64,000 nt of DNA from Clostridium tetanomorphum (GTDB taxonomy: Bacteria; Bacillota; Clostridia; Clostridiales; Clostridiaceae), in contig NZ_JAGGKA010000010.1 in assembly GCF_017873215.1 (NCBI RefSeq), positions 1 to 64,000 on the forward strand, written 5' to 3'. Positions within the stretch are counted from its first letter, which is position 1, and the number at the start of each line of letters is the position of its first letter. Of the stretch, positions 54,241-62,843 are shown one piece after another. The notes below the pieces were generated by a model. It was not told the DNA's origin, ran no database searches, and saw nothing but the letters and a program-made list of their open reading frames with translations. The position numbers were made by a program, and so were the translations under genes.

Positions 54241-54825
54241 ATGAATAATAGTATTTTGAAGTATGTACTATATAGTTTAAGCATATGGGCAGTAAATGAA
54301 GTTAGAGACAAAGCTAATTTAAGTGGAAATAACAAAAAAAATTTAAAATCAAATATTCCAAGTTTTAGAGGAATTTTAGAAGTAAAACATTATTTGCCTG
54401 GAAGAATAAGACTTTATATACCACTGTTAAAAAATAACAAAGAGGTAGAAGATGTGTTATTTACTCAACTTACAAGAATAGATTCTATCCAATCTATAGA
54501 AATAAGTCTAGTAACAGGAAGTATACTTATACATTATGATGAAAGTAAAATAAAACCTATTCTTTTAATGGGAGTTATTATAAAACTTTTAGGTTTTGAA
54601 CAGGAAATAAATAAAGAACCTGAATCTTTAGTTAAAAAAGAAATTATGAATCTAAAGGATAGTGTAAATTTAGCAGTTTATGAGAAAACAAAAGGAATTT
54701 TCGATATAAAAGCAATTATGGTACTAGCATTATTAGTAAGTGGTATTAATAAGTGTATAAAAGCTCCAAATATGTCCCCAGGAGGAATAACATATCTATG
54801 GTGGGCTTATTCTTATATCAAATAA
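54241..54825 (+). CDS. HMA2-domain membrane protein
   Basis: A 194-residue protein. ATG 54241 follows AAAGGGG; an earlier frame from 54208 lacks a site. The N-terminal region is short and polar. The HMA2-like domain (about 40-120) has LEVKHYLPGRIRLYIPLL, then DSIQSIEISLVTGSILIHYDESKIKP; a GRIRL motif replaces the CxxC of classic metal-binding HMA domains. The C-terminus has one helix (about 157-175). It is first of a cluster with a P-type ATPase and other HMA2 proteins and probably acts at the membrane with them. The function is not established. Confidence 0.75.
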   Translation: MNNSILKYVLYSLSIWAVNEVRDKANLSGNNKKNLKSNIPSFRGILEVKHYLPGRIRLYIPLLKNNKEVEDVLFTQLTRIDSIQSIEISLVTGSILIHYDESKIKPILLMGVIIKLLGFEQEINKEPESLVKKEIMNLKDSVNLAVYEKTKGIFDIKAIMVLALLVSGINKCIKAPNMSPGGITYLWWAYSYIK

Positions 54826-54839
54826 TTGGGAAGGATTTT

Positions 54840-55219
54840 ATGTTTGATTTAAAAAAATATATAATAAAACATTTACCAAAATTAAAGTTGTACATAGTAT
54901 ACCAGGAAGAATAAGACTAAAATTATCCAATATGACAAAGTTACCAAAAGAATGTAAGTTTTATGATAACTATTTAAAAGGAGCTATTACAATGATTGAA
55001 GGTATAGAAGAGGTAAACTTTAATTATATTATAGGAACCATAATTATTAAATATAACATTAACAAAGTTTATGAAATTAAAATATTAAAATGGTTGGATA
55101 AAATAGTAGAAATAGGAATAGATAATTTTGAATTTATTCAAACATATGGTGAGAAGAATCTAGATTATGTAATAAAAACTTTAGAACAGGATTTAAAGGA
55201 TGCTATTAATATTATTTAA
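54840..55219 (+). pseudogene. Second HMA2-domain protein, frameshifted near its start
   Basis: ATG 54840 behind GGGAAGG opens a frame MFDLKKYIIKHLPK that then runs into TAA. A -1 shift at the AAAA run (about 54878-54881) joins it to the frame carrying KVVHSIPGRIRLKLSNM, the same GRIRL motif as its neighbours, open to 55219. Within that frame the first ATG (54932) falls after the motif. So the gene is either frameshifted, mis-sequenced at an A run or recoded. The rest (EGIEEVNFNYIIGTIIIKYN) has the usual HMA2 strands. It lies between two HMA2 genes. Confidence 0.65.
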
Positions 55220-55242
55220 AATAAGTTTTTAGGAGGAGACAT

Positions 55243-57452
55243 ATGACACTTAGAAAAAGCATACCACTGTTTAAATGTAGTGTTGTACATAGTATTTCTG
55301 GTAGAATACGTATAAACTGTAGAGCTTTGAAACATTTATCTAAGTTTAAATATAAAATACAAGAAACACTAAAAGACATGAATTTTATAAAGGATGCTTC
55401 CATAAATAATATAACCAAAAATGCGCTTATATACTATGATAAAAATTTGATATCTCAAGATGAAATAATAAATGTTTTTGAAGAAGTTATTTCTGCTTAT
55501 TCCCTTGTAGCATATAAAGCTGAAAGGGAAGAACAGGCAAAGGAAATATCCCAAGAAAGAAGTGCAAAACAGGAATCAACAAGCAGTATACTTAAAAGAG
55601 TAGCTATTAATGTAGGAACTTTAACTTATTCATTAATGAAAAAAAATAGTATTCCAGTAAACACTAATAATTCTATATATAGTAGATTTACAACAGTACC
55701 AGCAGTAGCAAGCATGTATTTAACATTACCTTTATTTAAAACAGGATTAGGATGTTTTAAAAAGTCTTTAAAACCTAATGCAGACACATTAAATATAACT
55801 TCAATTATTACTAGTTTATTATTAGGTAAAGATATTTCAGCTTTAACAGTGATATTATTATCGGATATTGCAGAACTTTTAACATCTTATACTATGGAAA
55901 AAACTAGAAATTCTATAAAAAATATGATTGCATTGAATGAAGAATATGTATGGAAACAACTAGAAGATAAAAGGGTAAAAAAAATATCTGTAAAAGAAAT
56001 AAAAGAAAAAGATCTAGTAGTAATGCATACAGGTGAAAAAATATGTGTTGATGGAAAGGTAGTATCAGGAGAGGCAGTAGTAGATCAATCTCCTATAACT
56101 GGTGAGTTTATACCACAGATAAAAAGAAAAGGAAGTTATGTATTTGCAGGAACGGTAATTAAAAACGGAAATATAACTGTATGTACAGAAAAAGCTGGTG
56201 ATAAAACTGTAGTATCGAGAATAATACATCTTGTGGAAGATGCAGCTTCAAAAAAAGCTCCTATTCAAGATTATGCAGATAAATTTGCAAGCTATTTAGT
56301 TCCATTTAATTTTATTTTTGCAGGAATAACCTATTGGGTAACTAAAAGTGCTACTAGAGCACTAAATATGATGATTATAGATTACTCTTGTGGAATAAAG
56401 CTTTCAACAGCAACAGCTTTTTCAGCAGCTATTAATACTGCAGTTAAAAATGGAGTTCTTGTAAAGGGTGGAAACTATATAGAAGTTTTAGCAAATTCAG
56501 ATACTTTAATATTTGATAAAACAGGAACTCTAACTGAAGGGAAACCACAAATAGTAAGCATTATTCCAGGAGACAATTCTATAGGAGAAAATGAAATAAT
56601 AGAAATAGCTGCCGCAGCAGAAGAAACCTCTAGTCATCCTATGGCGTCAGCTATTATGGCAAAATTGAGGCAAGAAGGATTAAAAGCTCCTAACCATAAT
56701 GACATAATAACTTATGTAGGCAGAGGGACAGAAACTAATATAGATAAAGGCGTTGTAAGAGTTGGAAGTAAAGCATTTATGGAAGAAAATAATATAGATT
56801 ATAAGAATCTAGAAAATAAATCACAGGTGCTTATTTCACGGGGAGAAAGCATTATATATGTAGCTTTAGAAAAAAGGTAATAGGATTACTAGGAATACAA
56901 GATAAAATGAGAGAAAATATGAGAAAGTCTATAAATAATTTGAGATATAAAGGCATAGATGAAATAATGCTTCTAACAGGAGATTTAAAAGAACAAGCAG
57001 AAATAGTAGCTAATAAAATGGGCGTTGATAGTTATAAAGCAGAACTTTTACCAGAGGATAAAGCCGAAACAGTATTAAAACTTCAATCACAGGGTTCTAA
57101 GGTTATAATGGTTGGAGATGGAATAAATGATGCCCCAGCTCTTGCCTATGCCAATGCAGGAATAGCTCTTGGGGGAAAAAGTACAGATGTAGCTGTGGAA
57201 GCTTCAGATATTACTATTCAGAGCAATAATCCTATGATGCTAACAACTACAGTAGATTTATCGAAAAAGACTATGAATATAGTAAAACAGAATTTTGGAT
57301 TAGTAATAAGTATAAATAGTATAGGGCTTCTTTTAAGTGCAGCAGGTGTGTTGCCAGTATTTTGGGGAGCTGTACTACATAACTCCAGTACTATATTTGT
57401 GGTTTCAAATTCACTTAGGCTGCTTTTTTATGATATGGAAAGGGGAGTATAA
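55243..57452 (+). pseudogene. P-type ATPase (P1B-like) with N-terminal HMA2 domain, split by a -1 frameshift
   Basis: The first frame (55243-56880) has an HMA2-type domain (CSVVHSISGRIRINCRAL), about four helices, VVDQSPITGEF (A domain), a core-helix motif Y-S-C-G-I-K (S382-C383) in place of the usual CPC, D425-KTGT (phosphorylation site) and HPMASAI. It stops at TAA 56878-56880. The second frame, resuming GLLGIQDKMRENMRKSI and ending at 57452, has LTGDLKEQAEIV, MVGDGINDAPAL and two final helices. One extra A in the GAAAAAAGG run (about 56870-56878) would fuse them into about 736 residues, the normal length. It may be truly broken, an assembly error or recoded. Confidence 0.85.
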
Positions 57453-58298
57453 ATGAATCAACCTGAAATAATAATTTTACATAGTCTTCACAATAGAATC
57501 AGAGTAAAGTTATCACATCCATTAAGAAACGTTGGACAGGCTATTCGTAAGATTAAAGAAAATAACGAAATACTTAAAGTAGAATATAATCCTATTACTA
57601 AATCTATACTTGTGCATTTTAATTATTTAAAAGTGGAAATGGAAGAAGTAATTTTTAGAATAGCTATTGCCTATTCGGAACAATATGATATGGTTCCAAT
57701 TAAATTACTTAGTAATACTCCAACGAGGGATATGCCAGCCTTAGCTCATTATTCTATAATGGCAATTGTAGGGGCAGCAATTGTAAAATTTTTAGGTATT
57801 TCATCAAATAAAAATATACAAGATTTGTCAAATTGGATAGCTGTTGGCACTACAGTTGGAGCTATAATTGAACATGGATATAAAGAAATAAATGAAAAGG
57901 GAGCTTTTGATCCTGAAGTAGTTTCAGTTATGTATCTTATAAATTCAGTAAGTAAAGGTAATTTTATAAGAGCAGCAGCCCTTACATGGGTAACAACTTT
58001 TGGAAGACATATTTTGGATTTTTATTATGAAGGAATATCTATAAAAGTAAATAAACTCAAAAATTCATGTACACAGGAGGAATATTATGAAATTTCTCTG
58101 TGCAAAGGGGAAGACATTTATAAAAAAGTTGATTTTATGAAAGCATTCGTAACAAACTTTATTGAAAAACAAAATTTTACATTTGGAAACAATATCTTAA
58201 TTAATAAAGGTGGCATGATGAGGAATGGAAGAAATGCTTACACAAGGTCTACTCAAGGATGCAATAGAATAATAATGGATGCTAAATATGGAAATTAA
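57453..58298 (+). CDS. HMA2-domain protein with C-terminal helices, cluster partner of the P-type ATPase
   Basis: A 281-residue protein starting at the base after the ATPase stop, behind GGGGAG. The N-terminal region (about 1-85) is HMA2-like: ILHSLHNRIRVKLSHPL, then YNPITKSILVHFNYLKVEMEEV. The centre has hydrophobic stretches (about 101-116, 128-143 and 154-185), and the C-terminal ~80 residues are soluble. Here GRIRL has become NRIRV. It belongs with the ATPase by position. Whether it is a regulator, scaffold or substrate adaptor is not known. Confidence 0.7.
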   Translation: MNQPEIIILHSLHNRIRVKLSHPLRNVGQAIRKIKENNEILKVEYNPITKSILVHFNYLKVEMEEVIFRIAIAYSEQYDMVPIKLLSNTPTRDMPALAHYSIMAIVGAAIVKFLGISSNKNIQDLSNWIAVGTTVGAIIEHGYKEINEKGAFDPEVVSVMYLINSVSKGNFIRAAALTWVTTFGRHILDFYYEGISIKVNKLKNSCTQEEYYEISLCKGEDIYKKVDFMKAFVTNFIEKQNFTFGNNILINKGGMMRNGRNAYTRSTQGCNRIIMDAKYGN

Positions 58299-58356
58299 TT
58301 TAGTATAGCTAAACAAAAAATATTTATAATATGCAAAATTTAAGGGAGGAAGAATT

Positions 58357-58692
58357 ATGATATTACAATCAATTAACAAGGATCATATTAAAGGAGCATT
58401 AGTAGGAGTAGGTATATGTGCAGCAGGATATTACATATACAAGAAGAATCAAACACAGGTAGATTCATTTTTAAAAAAGCAGGGAATTAAAGTTCCAAAT
58501 AGTACAATTAAGGATTATAATACAATGTCTTTACAGGAGCTTATGGAAACTAAAGAATTTATAGAGGACATAATAGCAGAAAAAGAAATGAGCATGAATG
58601 TGCAAGAAGAAGTTATAGAAAATATAGAGCCAAGAGTAGAAGAGAATACTATTTCTAAAGATTTAGAAGAAGATATAGTACAGGAAAGCTAA
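58357..58692 (+). CDS. Small single-helix protein of the HMA2/P-type ATPase cluster
   Basis: A 111-residue protein. Residues 11-28 form a Gly/Ala-rich helix (IKGALVGVGICAAGYYIY), reminiscent of YtxH-like membrane proteins. It is followed by a basic patch and a long acidic tail rich in Glu (EEVIENIEPRVEEN). GGGAGG precedes the ATG. It ends the cluster, with a strong terminator behind it. Its function is unknown. Confidence 0.65.
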   Translation: MILQSINKDHIKGALVGVGICAAGYYIYKKNQTQVDSFLKKQGIKVPNSTIKDYNTMSLQELMETKEFIEDIIAEKEMSMNVQEEVIENIEPRVEENTISKDLEEDIVQES

Positions 58693-58696
58693 AATA

Positions 58697-58736
58697 AAAG
58701 TCCATGACTTAAATTTAAGTCATGGACTTTTATAAG
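58697..58736 (+). terminator. Palindromic bidirectional terminator
   Basis: AAAAGTCCATGACTTAAA/TTTAAGTCATGGACTTTT, a perfect stem with no unpaired loop bases in the DNA. It ends the HMA2 cluster (+) and the SleB-like gene (-). Confidence 0.9.
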
Positions 58737-58743
58737 GTTGTAA

Positions 58744-59550
58744 TTATTTAACAAAAACCATATTTCCAATTCTAGCTAATATAGGTTTAGACCATAACCA
58801 TGTATTGGTAGCACTGTCATCAAAATAGAATAATGCTCCCTTACTTGGATCTGAACCATATAAAGCTTCTTTAGCTGCTTTTTTGGCAGTATCAGTAGAA
58901 GGCTTATTTATCCAACCATTTACTACAGGAGTAAATTGAGCATAGCCATTAATTTTTTGATAAATTACGGATGAAATATTATTTGGAAATTCAGAACTTT
59001 GTACTCTGTTTATTACTACGGCAGCAACACCAACTTGAGCACTATAAGGTTGATTTTGTGCTTCAGCAGTTACAAGTCTTGATAAAAGGTCTAAGTCAGC
59101 TTCAGTATAACTTATAACTGGCTTTTGTGTAATTGGCACACTAGATGTTGTAATGCTTAAATTAGAATTTTGGCTTGTCCCACTACTTGGACTTATTCCA
59201 GGTAAATTAAGTATTTGACCAGGATAGATGTTATTATCCCATTTATTATTAGCCCTTCTTAAATTGTATAAACTTATACCATATCTTTTAGATATTAGAT
59301 ATAAACTGTCTCCACTTTTTACAGTGTATGTGCTACAAGGAACTTTTAAAACTTGTCCTGGATAAATAGTAATTTCGTTAATGTTATTAGTCTTCATTAA
59401 ATTATTTGAGGATGTATTAAAAACTTGTCCTATTTTATACAATGAGTCTCCTGATACTACAGTATAACTACCTGCGAAAGCTGGACTAGATATAGTTACA
59501 CATAAAGTTAGTGCAACTAATATTGTTTTTAAAGATTTGAATTTTAACAT
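58744..59550 (-). CDS. LysM-SleB cell wall hydrolase
   Basis: A 268-residue secreted protein: signal peptide (1-26), LysM 1 (about 28-72, YTVVSGDSLYKIGQVFN), LysM 2 (about 74-117, YTVKSGDSLYLISKRYG), a Ser/Thr linker, and a SleB/CwlJ-like hydrolase_2 domain (about 150-265) with RLVTAEAQNQPYSAQVGVAAVVINR and SKGALFYFDDS. SleB-type enzymes are lytic transglycosylases that open cortex or wall peptidoglycan. GGAGGGAG precedes the ATG, only about 20 bases from a c-di-AMP riboswitch. Confidence 0.92.
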   Translation of the reverse strand: MLKFKSLKTILVALTLCVTISSPAFAGSYTVVSGDSLYKIGQVFNTSSNNLMKTNNINEITIYPGQVLKVPCSTYTVKSGDSLYLISKRYGISLYNLRRANNKWDNNIYPGQILNLPGISPSSGTSQNSNLSITTSSVPITQKPVISYTEADLDLLSRLVTAEAQNQPYSAQVGVAAVVINRVQSSEFPNNISSVIYQKINGYAQFTPVVNGWINKPSTDTAKKAAKEALYGSDPSKGALFYFDDSATNTWLWSKPILARIGNMVFVK

Positions 59551-59570
59551 ATTTTAACTCCCTCCGTTTT

Positions 59571-59675
59571 GCCTCCCAGGTTAGTTGACGGGTTTGGGTT
59601 AGAGGTTACCCTACTTCATATAGAAGATTCACCCCAAAAATATCCCCGGTACTTCTTTAAGAAGATTCGGCATTA
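59571..59675 (-). ncRNA. c-di-AMP riboswitch (ydaO/yuaA type)
   Basis: On the minus strand the conserved blocks follow in order: ATGCCGAATC, CCGGGGATA, TTGGGGTGAATCTTC, GTAGGGTAACCTCTAACCC, AAACCCGTCAACTAACCTGGGAGGC. These are the hallmarks of the ydaO aptamer. The aptamer ends about 20 bases from the start codon, very near the GGAGGGAG ribosome binding site, so control of translation or of a short terminator is possible. c-di-AMP riboswitches usually govern wall hydrolases and ion transport, and turn genes off. Confidence 0.93.
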
Positions 59676-60005
59676 TCATAAGTTAGTGATATTTTAACAA
59701 AGGGAGTAAAGGCATGTCTATGTAAAATACATGGAATACTAGGCTTAAAGTAGATATGTTGGGAGGATTTATATCATTAGTATAGACTTTATTTCCATAG
59801 CATTAACTTTACAAATGAAATGATAGTAAATGAATATAGAGAAAATATAGAAGAGTTTTTATAGTATAAAGCAAAGAGTACAGATTAGGAATTTAATTTA
59901 ATATTTATTAAAATAAATTATATTAATATTAAATTTAATATTTTCTGTAGTATTAATCAAAGGAAAGCTTTTTGTTTGTTATCTGTACTCTTAAAAATCT
60001 TAATT
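59676..60005. other. Gap with a distant inverted repeat
   Basis: AAGAGTACAGAT (59874-59885) and its exact inverse ATCTGTACTCTT (59981-59992) frame about 95 bases of very AT-rich DNA rich in ATTTAATAT-like short repeats. They lie just downstream of the TPR gene's stop. A terminator for that gene or a short inverted-repeat element (MITE-like) are both possible. Nothing else is evident. Confidence 0.4.
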
Positions 60006-60701
60006 TTAAAACATGTTTTTCATTATTGAATATTCGCATTTGCACCATTCATCTTTAGGATCTAGCTCATAGGCTTTTTTTGCAAACTCTAAAGCTGTAT
60101 GATAATTGCCCATATCCCTATAAACTAATGCTTTTTCTATGTAAGCTTTACTTTTAGTTTTATCTAATTCAATTGCTTTTGAATAAATTATAAGGGCTTC
60201 TTCATTTTTATCTAGAGCATTTAATAAGCTACCTTTAAGACAAAGTGCTTCATAGAAATCAGGCTTTATGTTAAGGCAGGAATTACAACAGGATAGAGCT
60301 TTTTCATTATCACCTAACATATCAAAAAAATCTGCTTTTTTAAAATGTAAGTTGGCATTTTTATTATCCTTTTTTAGTAATTCATCGCAATAATAAATAG
60401 CTTTTGAAAACTCTGCAGTTGCATCATATATTTCTATCAAATTTAAATAAGCTCTTTTACTTTTAGGAACAAGAGTAAGATATTTTTTTATACATTCTTC
60501 AGCTTCATCCATTTCATACATATCAATATGAGCCTCAGCCTTTACTATATAAGTTTCAGCATAGTTTTTATCTAGATTAATTGCTTCATTAAAAATTTCA
60601 AAAGCTTCATCAATTTTGTTTTCTTCAAAAAGAGCTTTACCTCTTTGAATAAGAGTAGTAATTTTACTATTTTCTTTATACATATTAAAACAACTTTCCA
60701 T
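60006..60701 (-). CDS. TPR-repeat protein
   Basis: A 231-residue cytoplasmic protein made of about six tetratricopeptide repeats (GKALFEENKIDEAFEIFNEAINLDKNYAETYI and similar units of ~34 residues, each with the W/L-G-Y-A-F-A-P pattern). TPR repeats form a right-handed superhelix for protein-protein binding. AAAGGAG precedes the ATG. No catalytic domain is attached, so its partner is unknown. It lies upstream of, and divergent from, a chemotaxis receptor. Confidence 0.85.
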   Translation of the reverse strand: MESCFNMYKENSKITTLIQRGKALFEENKIDEAFEIFNEAINLDKNYAETYIVKAEAHIDMYEMDEAEECIKKYLTLVPKSKRAYLNLIEIYDATAEFSKAIYYCDELLKKDNKNANLHFKKADFFDMLGDNEKALSCCNSCLNIKPDFYEALCLKGSLLNALDKNEEALIIYSKAIELDKTKSKAYIEKALVYRDMGNYHTALEFAKKAYELDPKDEWCKCEYSIMKNMF

Positions 60702-60796
60702 AGTGATTCTCCTTTATAAAAATATATTTATTACAATTATTAACATAATATGGATTTTGTATACTTCTATAATGAATTAGTGGTAATATTATCTAG

Positions 60797-60825
60797 TTGA
60801 CACCATTTTATAGGGAATGTAAAAT
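60797..60825 (+). promoter_or_regulatory. Sigma-A-type promoter of the MCP transcript
   Basis: TTGACA (60797-60802), a 17-bp spacer and TAAAAT (60820-60825). Confidence 0.8.
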
Positions 60826-60891
60826 TATAAAAAAGGATATAATGCTAAAAATATACTTTTAATTTGCTTCAGTGAGGGCGTAAAGGTTGAT

Positions 60892-60948
60892 ATGAATATG
60901 ATAAAGAATTCTATAAATCTAGTTAATTATTTTGAATATAAAGGGTAA
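60892..60948 (+). CDS. Possible 18-codon leader peptide ahead of the MCP gene
   Basis: ATG 60892 follows AAAGG with 5-base spacing and opens an 18-codon frame (MNMIKNSINLVNYFEYKG) ending TAA 60948. The stop codon lies inside the 5' arm of the terminator hairpin that follows, so ribosomes on this frame could affect the hairpin. There is no run of one amino acid codon that would point to attenuation by a given tRNA. Confidence 0.35.
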   Translation: MNMIKNSINLVNYFEYKG

Positions 60949-60999
60949 TAAGGGGATTAGATATTTAAAGTTGATGCCTTTATTACCCTTTGTTTTTTA
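60940..60999 (+). terminator. Terminator hairpin in the MCP leader
   Basis: AAAGGGTAATAA pairs with TTATTACCCTTT in a strong stem, extended by GG/CC, with a loop of about 20 bases, then TTTTTT. It lies between the promoter and the MCP start, so transcription must pass it. Confidence 0.8.
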
Positions 61000-61029
61000 T
61001 ATATTATAAATATAGTAGGGAGGAGAAAA

Positions 61030-62748
61030 ATGTTAAATAATTTAAAAGTTAAATGGAAAATTTTTTTATTGTCTGTAATACTTATGACATTTTGTTGTAC
61101 TATAGGAGTTATAGGATATTATTACATATCAAAATATAATGAAGATATGAATTGTATGTATGAAAATAATTTAGTTGCAATTGAATGTTTAAATGACAAT
61201 AGAAATCAATCAAGGGCTATAGAAGCGGATTTTTATTACATATTATTGAATACAGGAAATAAAGAAAAGCAGAATGACAAATTAAATGATATAGAAAAAA
61301 GGGAAAAAATATTCAATGAAAACTGGGAAAGATACAAAAAAACCAGTGTAGATGATGTAGAAAAAGAAAAATTTCCAACAATTGAAAGTCAATTTCAAAA
61401 ATATAGTACAGAGAGAAATGAAGCCATAAAACTTGCTATGAAAGGGAAAGTGACAGAAGCATTAAATAAGTATTATTCTTTGCAAAGTGTTGCAGATGAA
61501 TTTCAAAAAAATTTAAAGGAATTGGCAATTTATAATATTGAAGATGCTGAAAGTGTCAATATTGAAAGCAATGAACAATTCAGCATGACTGAAAAAATAT
61601 TTATAGTAATATTTTTAGCTAGTGTAGTTCTAGGAATCGGCCTTACAATAATTATTTCAAAATCTATTGTAACTCCATTAGCATTAGGAGTAAAACATTT
61701 AAATCGTATAGCTAATGGAGATTTTTCTGAAAATATTGAAGAAGAATTAAAAGGTAGAAAAGATGAAATTGGTGATATTTCAAAGGCTATGGATTTAATG
61801 GCTTCATCATTAAAAACTTTAATTAAAAATGTAAAAGAGGAATCAAATAATATTGGATTGGTATTTAAAAATATATCACAAAATATAAATAGCCTAAATA
61901 TGAATATAGAAGAAGTTTCTGCAACTACAGAGGAACTATCAGCCGGAATGGAAGAAACCTCTTCATCTTCACATGAAATGAATGAGTCCTCAATTCAAAT
62001 TGAAAATGCAGTTCAATCTATTGCTGCCAGAGCTGAAGAAGGAGCTGAAGCTGCTGGAGAAATAAATAAAAGAGCAATTAATATAAAGAATAATTTTACA
62101 GAATCACAGAAAAAAGCAGTAAATATGCTTATGGCAACTAGAGAAGATTTAGGAAAGGCAATTGAAGATTCAAAAGTAGTAGAACAAATAAATGTATTGA
62201 CAGAAGCAATTATGGATATAACATCTCAAACTAATCTTTTAGCTTTAAACGCAGCTATAGAAGCAGCACGAGCGGGAGAAGCAGGAAAGGGGTTTGCAGT
62301 GGTAGCAGATGAGATAAGAAAACTAGCAGAAGAGTCTCAACAGGCAGTAGGAGAAATACAAAATATAACAGAGAAAGTAACAAATTCAGTGGAAAATCTA
62401 TCCACAAGTTCTAATGAAGTGTTAAAATTTATGTCCGTAGAAGTTCAAAATGATTATACTACTATGTTAGATGTATCAGAAAAATACAGTAAAGATGCAA
62501 ATTTTATAGATGAAATGGTAACAGAATTTAGTTCCACTTCAGAGGAATTGCTGTCATCGATTCAAGAAATGGCAAGAATTATAGAAGGAGTATCACAAGC
62601 TTCAAATGAAGGGGCTAATGCTACAACTAATATTGCTTCAAAAGCTATGAATGTAACTGGAAAATCTAATGATATAATAAAACAAGTAGAAAATTCAGAG
62701 GAAAGTATCCATAAATTACATATGGAAATATCTAAATTTATAATTTAA
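61030..62748 (+). CDS. Methyl-accepting chemotaxis protein
   Basis: A 572-residue receptor: TM1 (about 10-30), a helical four-helix-bundle ligand domain (about 32-185), TM2 (about 190-210), HAMP (about 211-265), then a methyl-accepting signalling region with the hairpin tip [51 protein letters not shown] precedes the ATG. It should relay signals to CheW/CheA; the ligand is unknown. Its leader contains a promoter, a possible leader peptide and a terminator. Confidence 0.93.
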   Translation: MLNNLKVKWKIFLLSVILMTFCCTIGVIGYYYISKYNEDMNCMYENNLVAIECLNDNRNQSRAIEADFYYILLNTGNKEKQNDKLNDIEKREKIFNENWERYKKTSVDDVEKEKFPTIESQFQKYSTERNEAIKLAMKGKVTEALNKYYSLQSVADEFQKNLKELAIYNIEDAESVNIESNEQFSMTEKIFIVIFLASVVLGIGLTIIISKSIVTPLALGVKHLNRIANGDFSENIEEELKGRKDEIGDISKAMDLMASSLKTLIKNVKEESNNIGLVFKNISQNINSLNMNIEEVSATTEELSAGMEETSSSSHEMNESSIQIENAVQSIAARAEEGAEAAGEINKRAINIKNNFTESQKKAVNMLMATREDLGKAIEDSKVVEQINVLTEAIMDITSQTNLLALNAAIEAARAGEAGKGFAVVADEIRKLAEESQQAVGEIQNITEKVTNSVENLSTSSNEVLKFMSVEVQNDYTTMLDVSEKYSKDANFIDEMVTEFSSTSEELLSSIQEMARIIEGVSQASNEGANATTNIASKAMNVTGKSNDIIKQVENSEESIHKLHMEISKFII

Positions 62749-62754
62749 ATAAGG

Positions 62755-62823
62755 TGATTTTTACGTTTAAATGGAGTTTACAAAAATAATGTAGAAAAAC
62801 TTTATTTAAACATAAGAATCACT
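62755..62823 (+). other. Long inverted repeat between the MCP and DUF1835 genes
   Basis: GTGATTTTTACGTTTAAAT pairs with ATTTAAACATAAGAATCAC with two non-Watson-Crick positions (one G-U, one mismatch) around a 31-base loop. No T-run follows, so it is not a standard terminator. It may be an mRNA leader or processing structure for the next gene, which starts 21 bases later. Confidence 0.5.
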
Positions 62824-62843
62824 TAATATAGTGGAGGGATGAT

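Noticed and set aside
56860-56915. Programmed -1 frameshifting in the P-type ATPase
   Set aside because: The site is A AAA AGG, not a canonical A AAA AAG, and a similar shift is found in a neighbouring gene. Mutation or sequence error is more likely; kept only as an open alternative.
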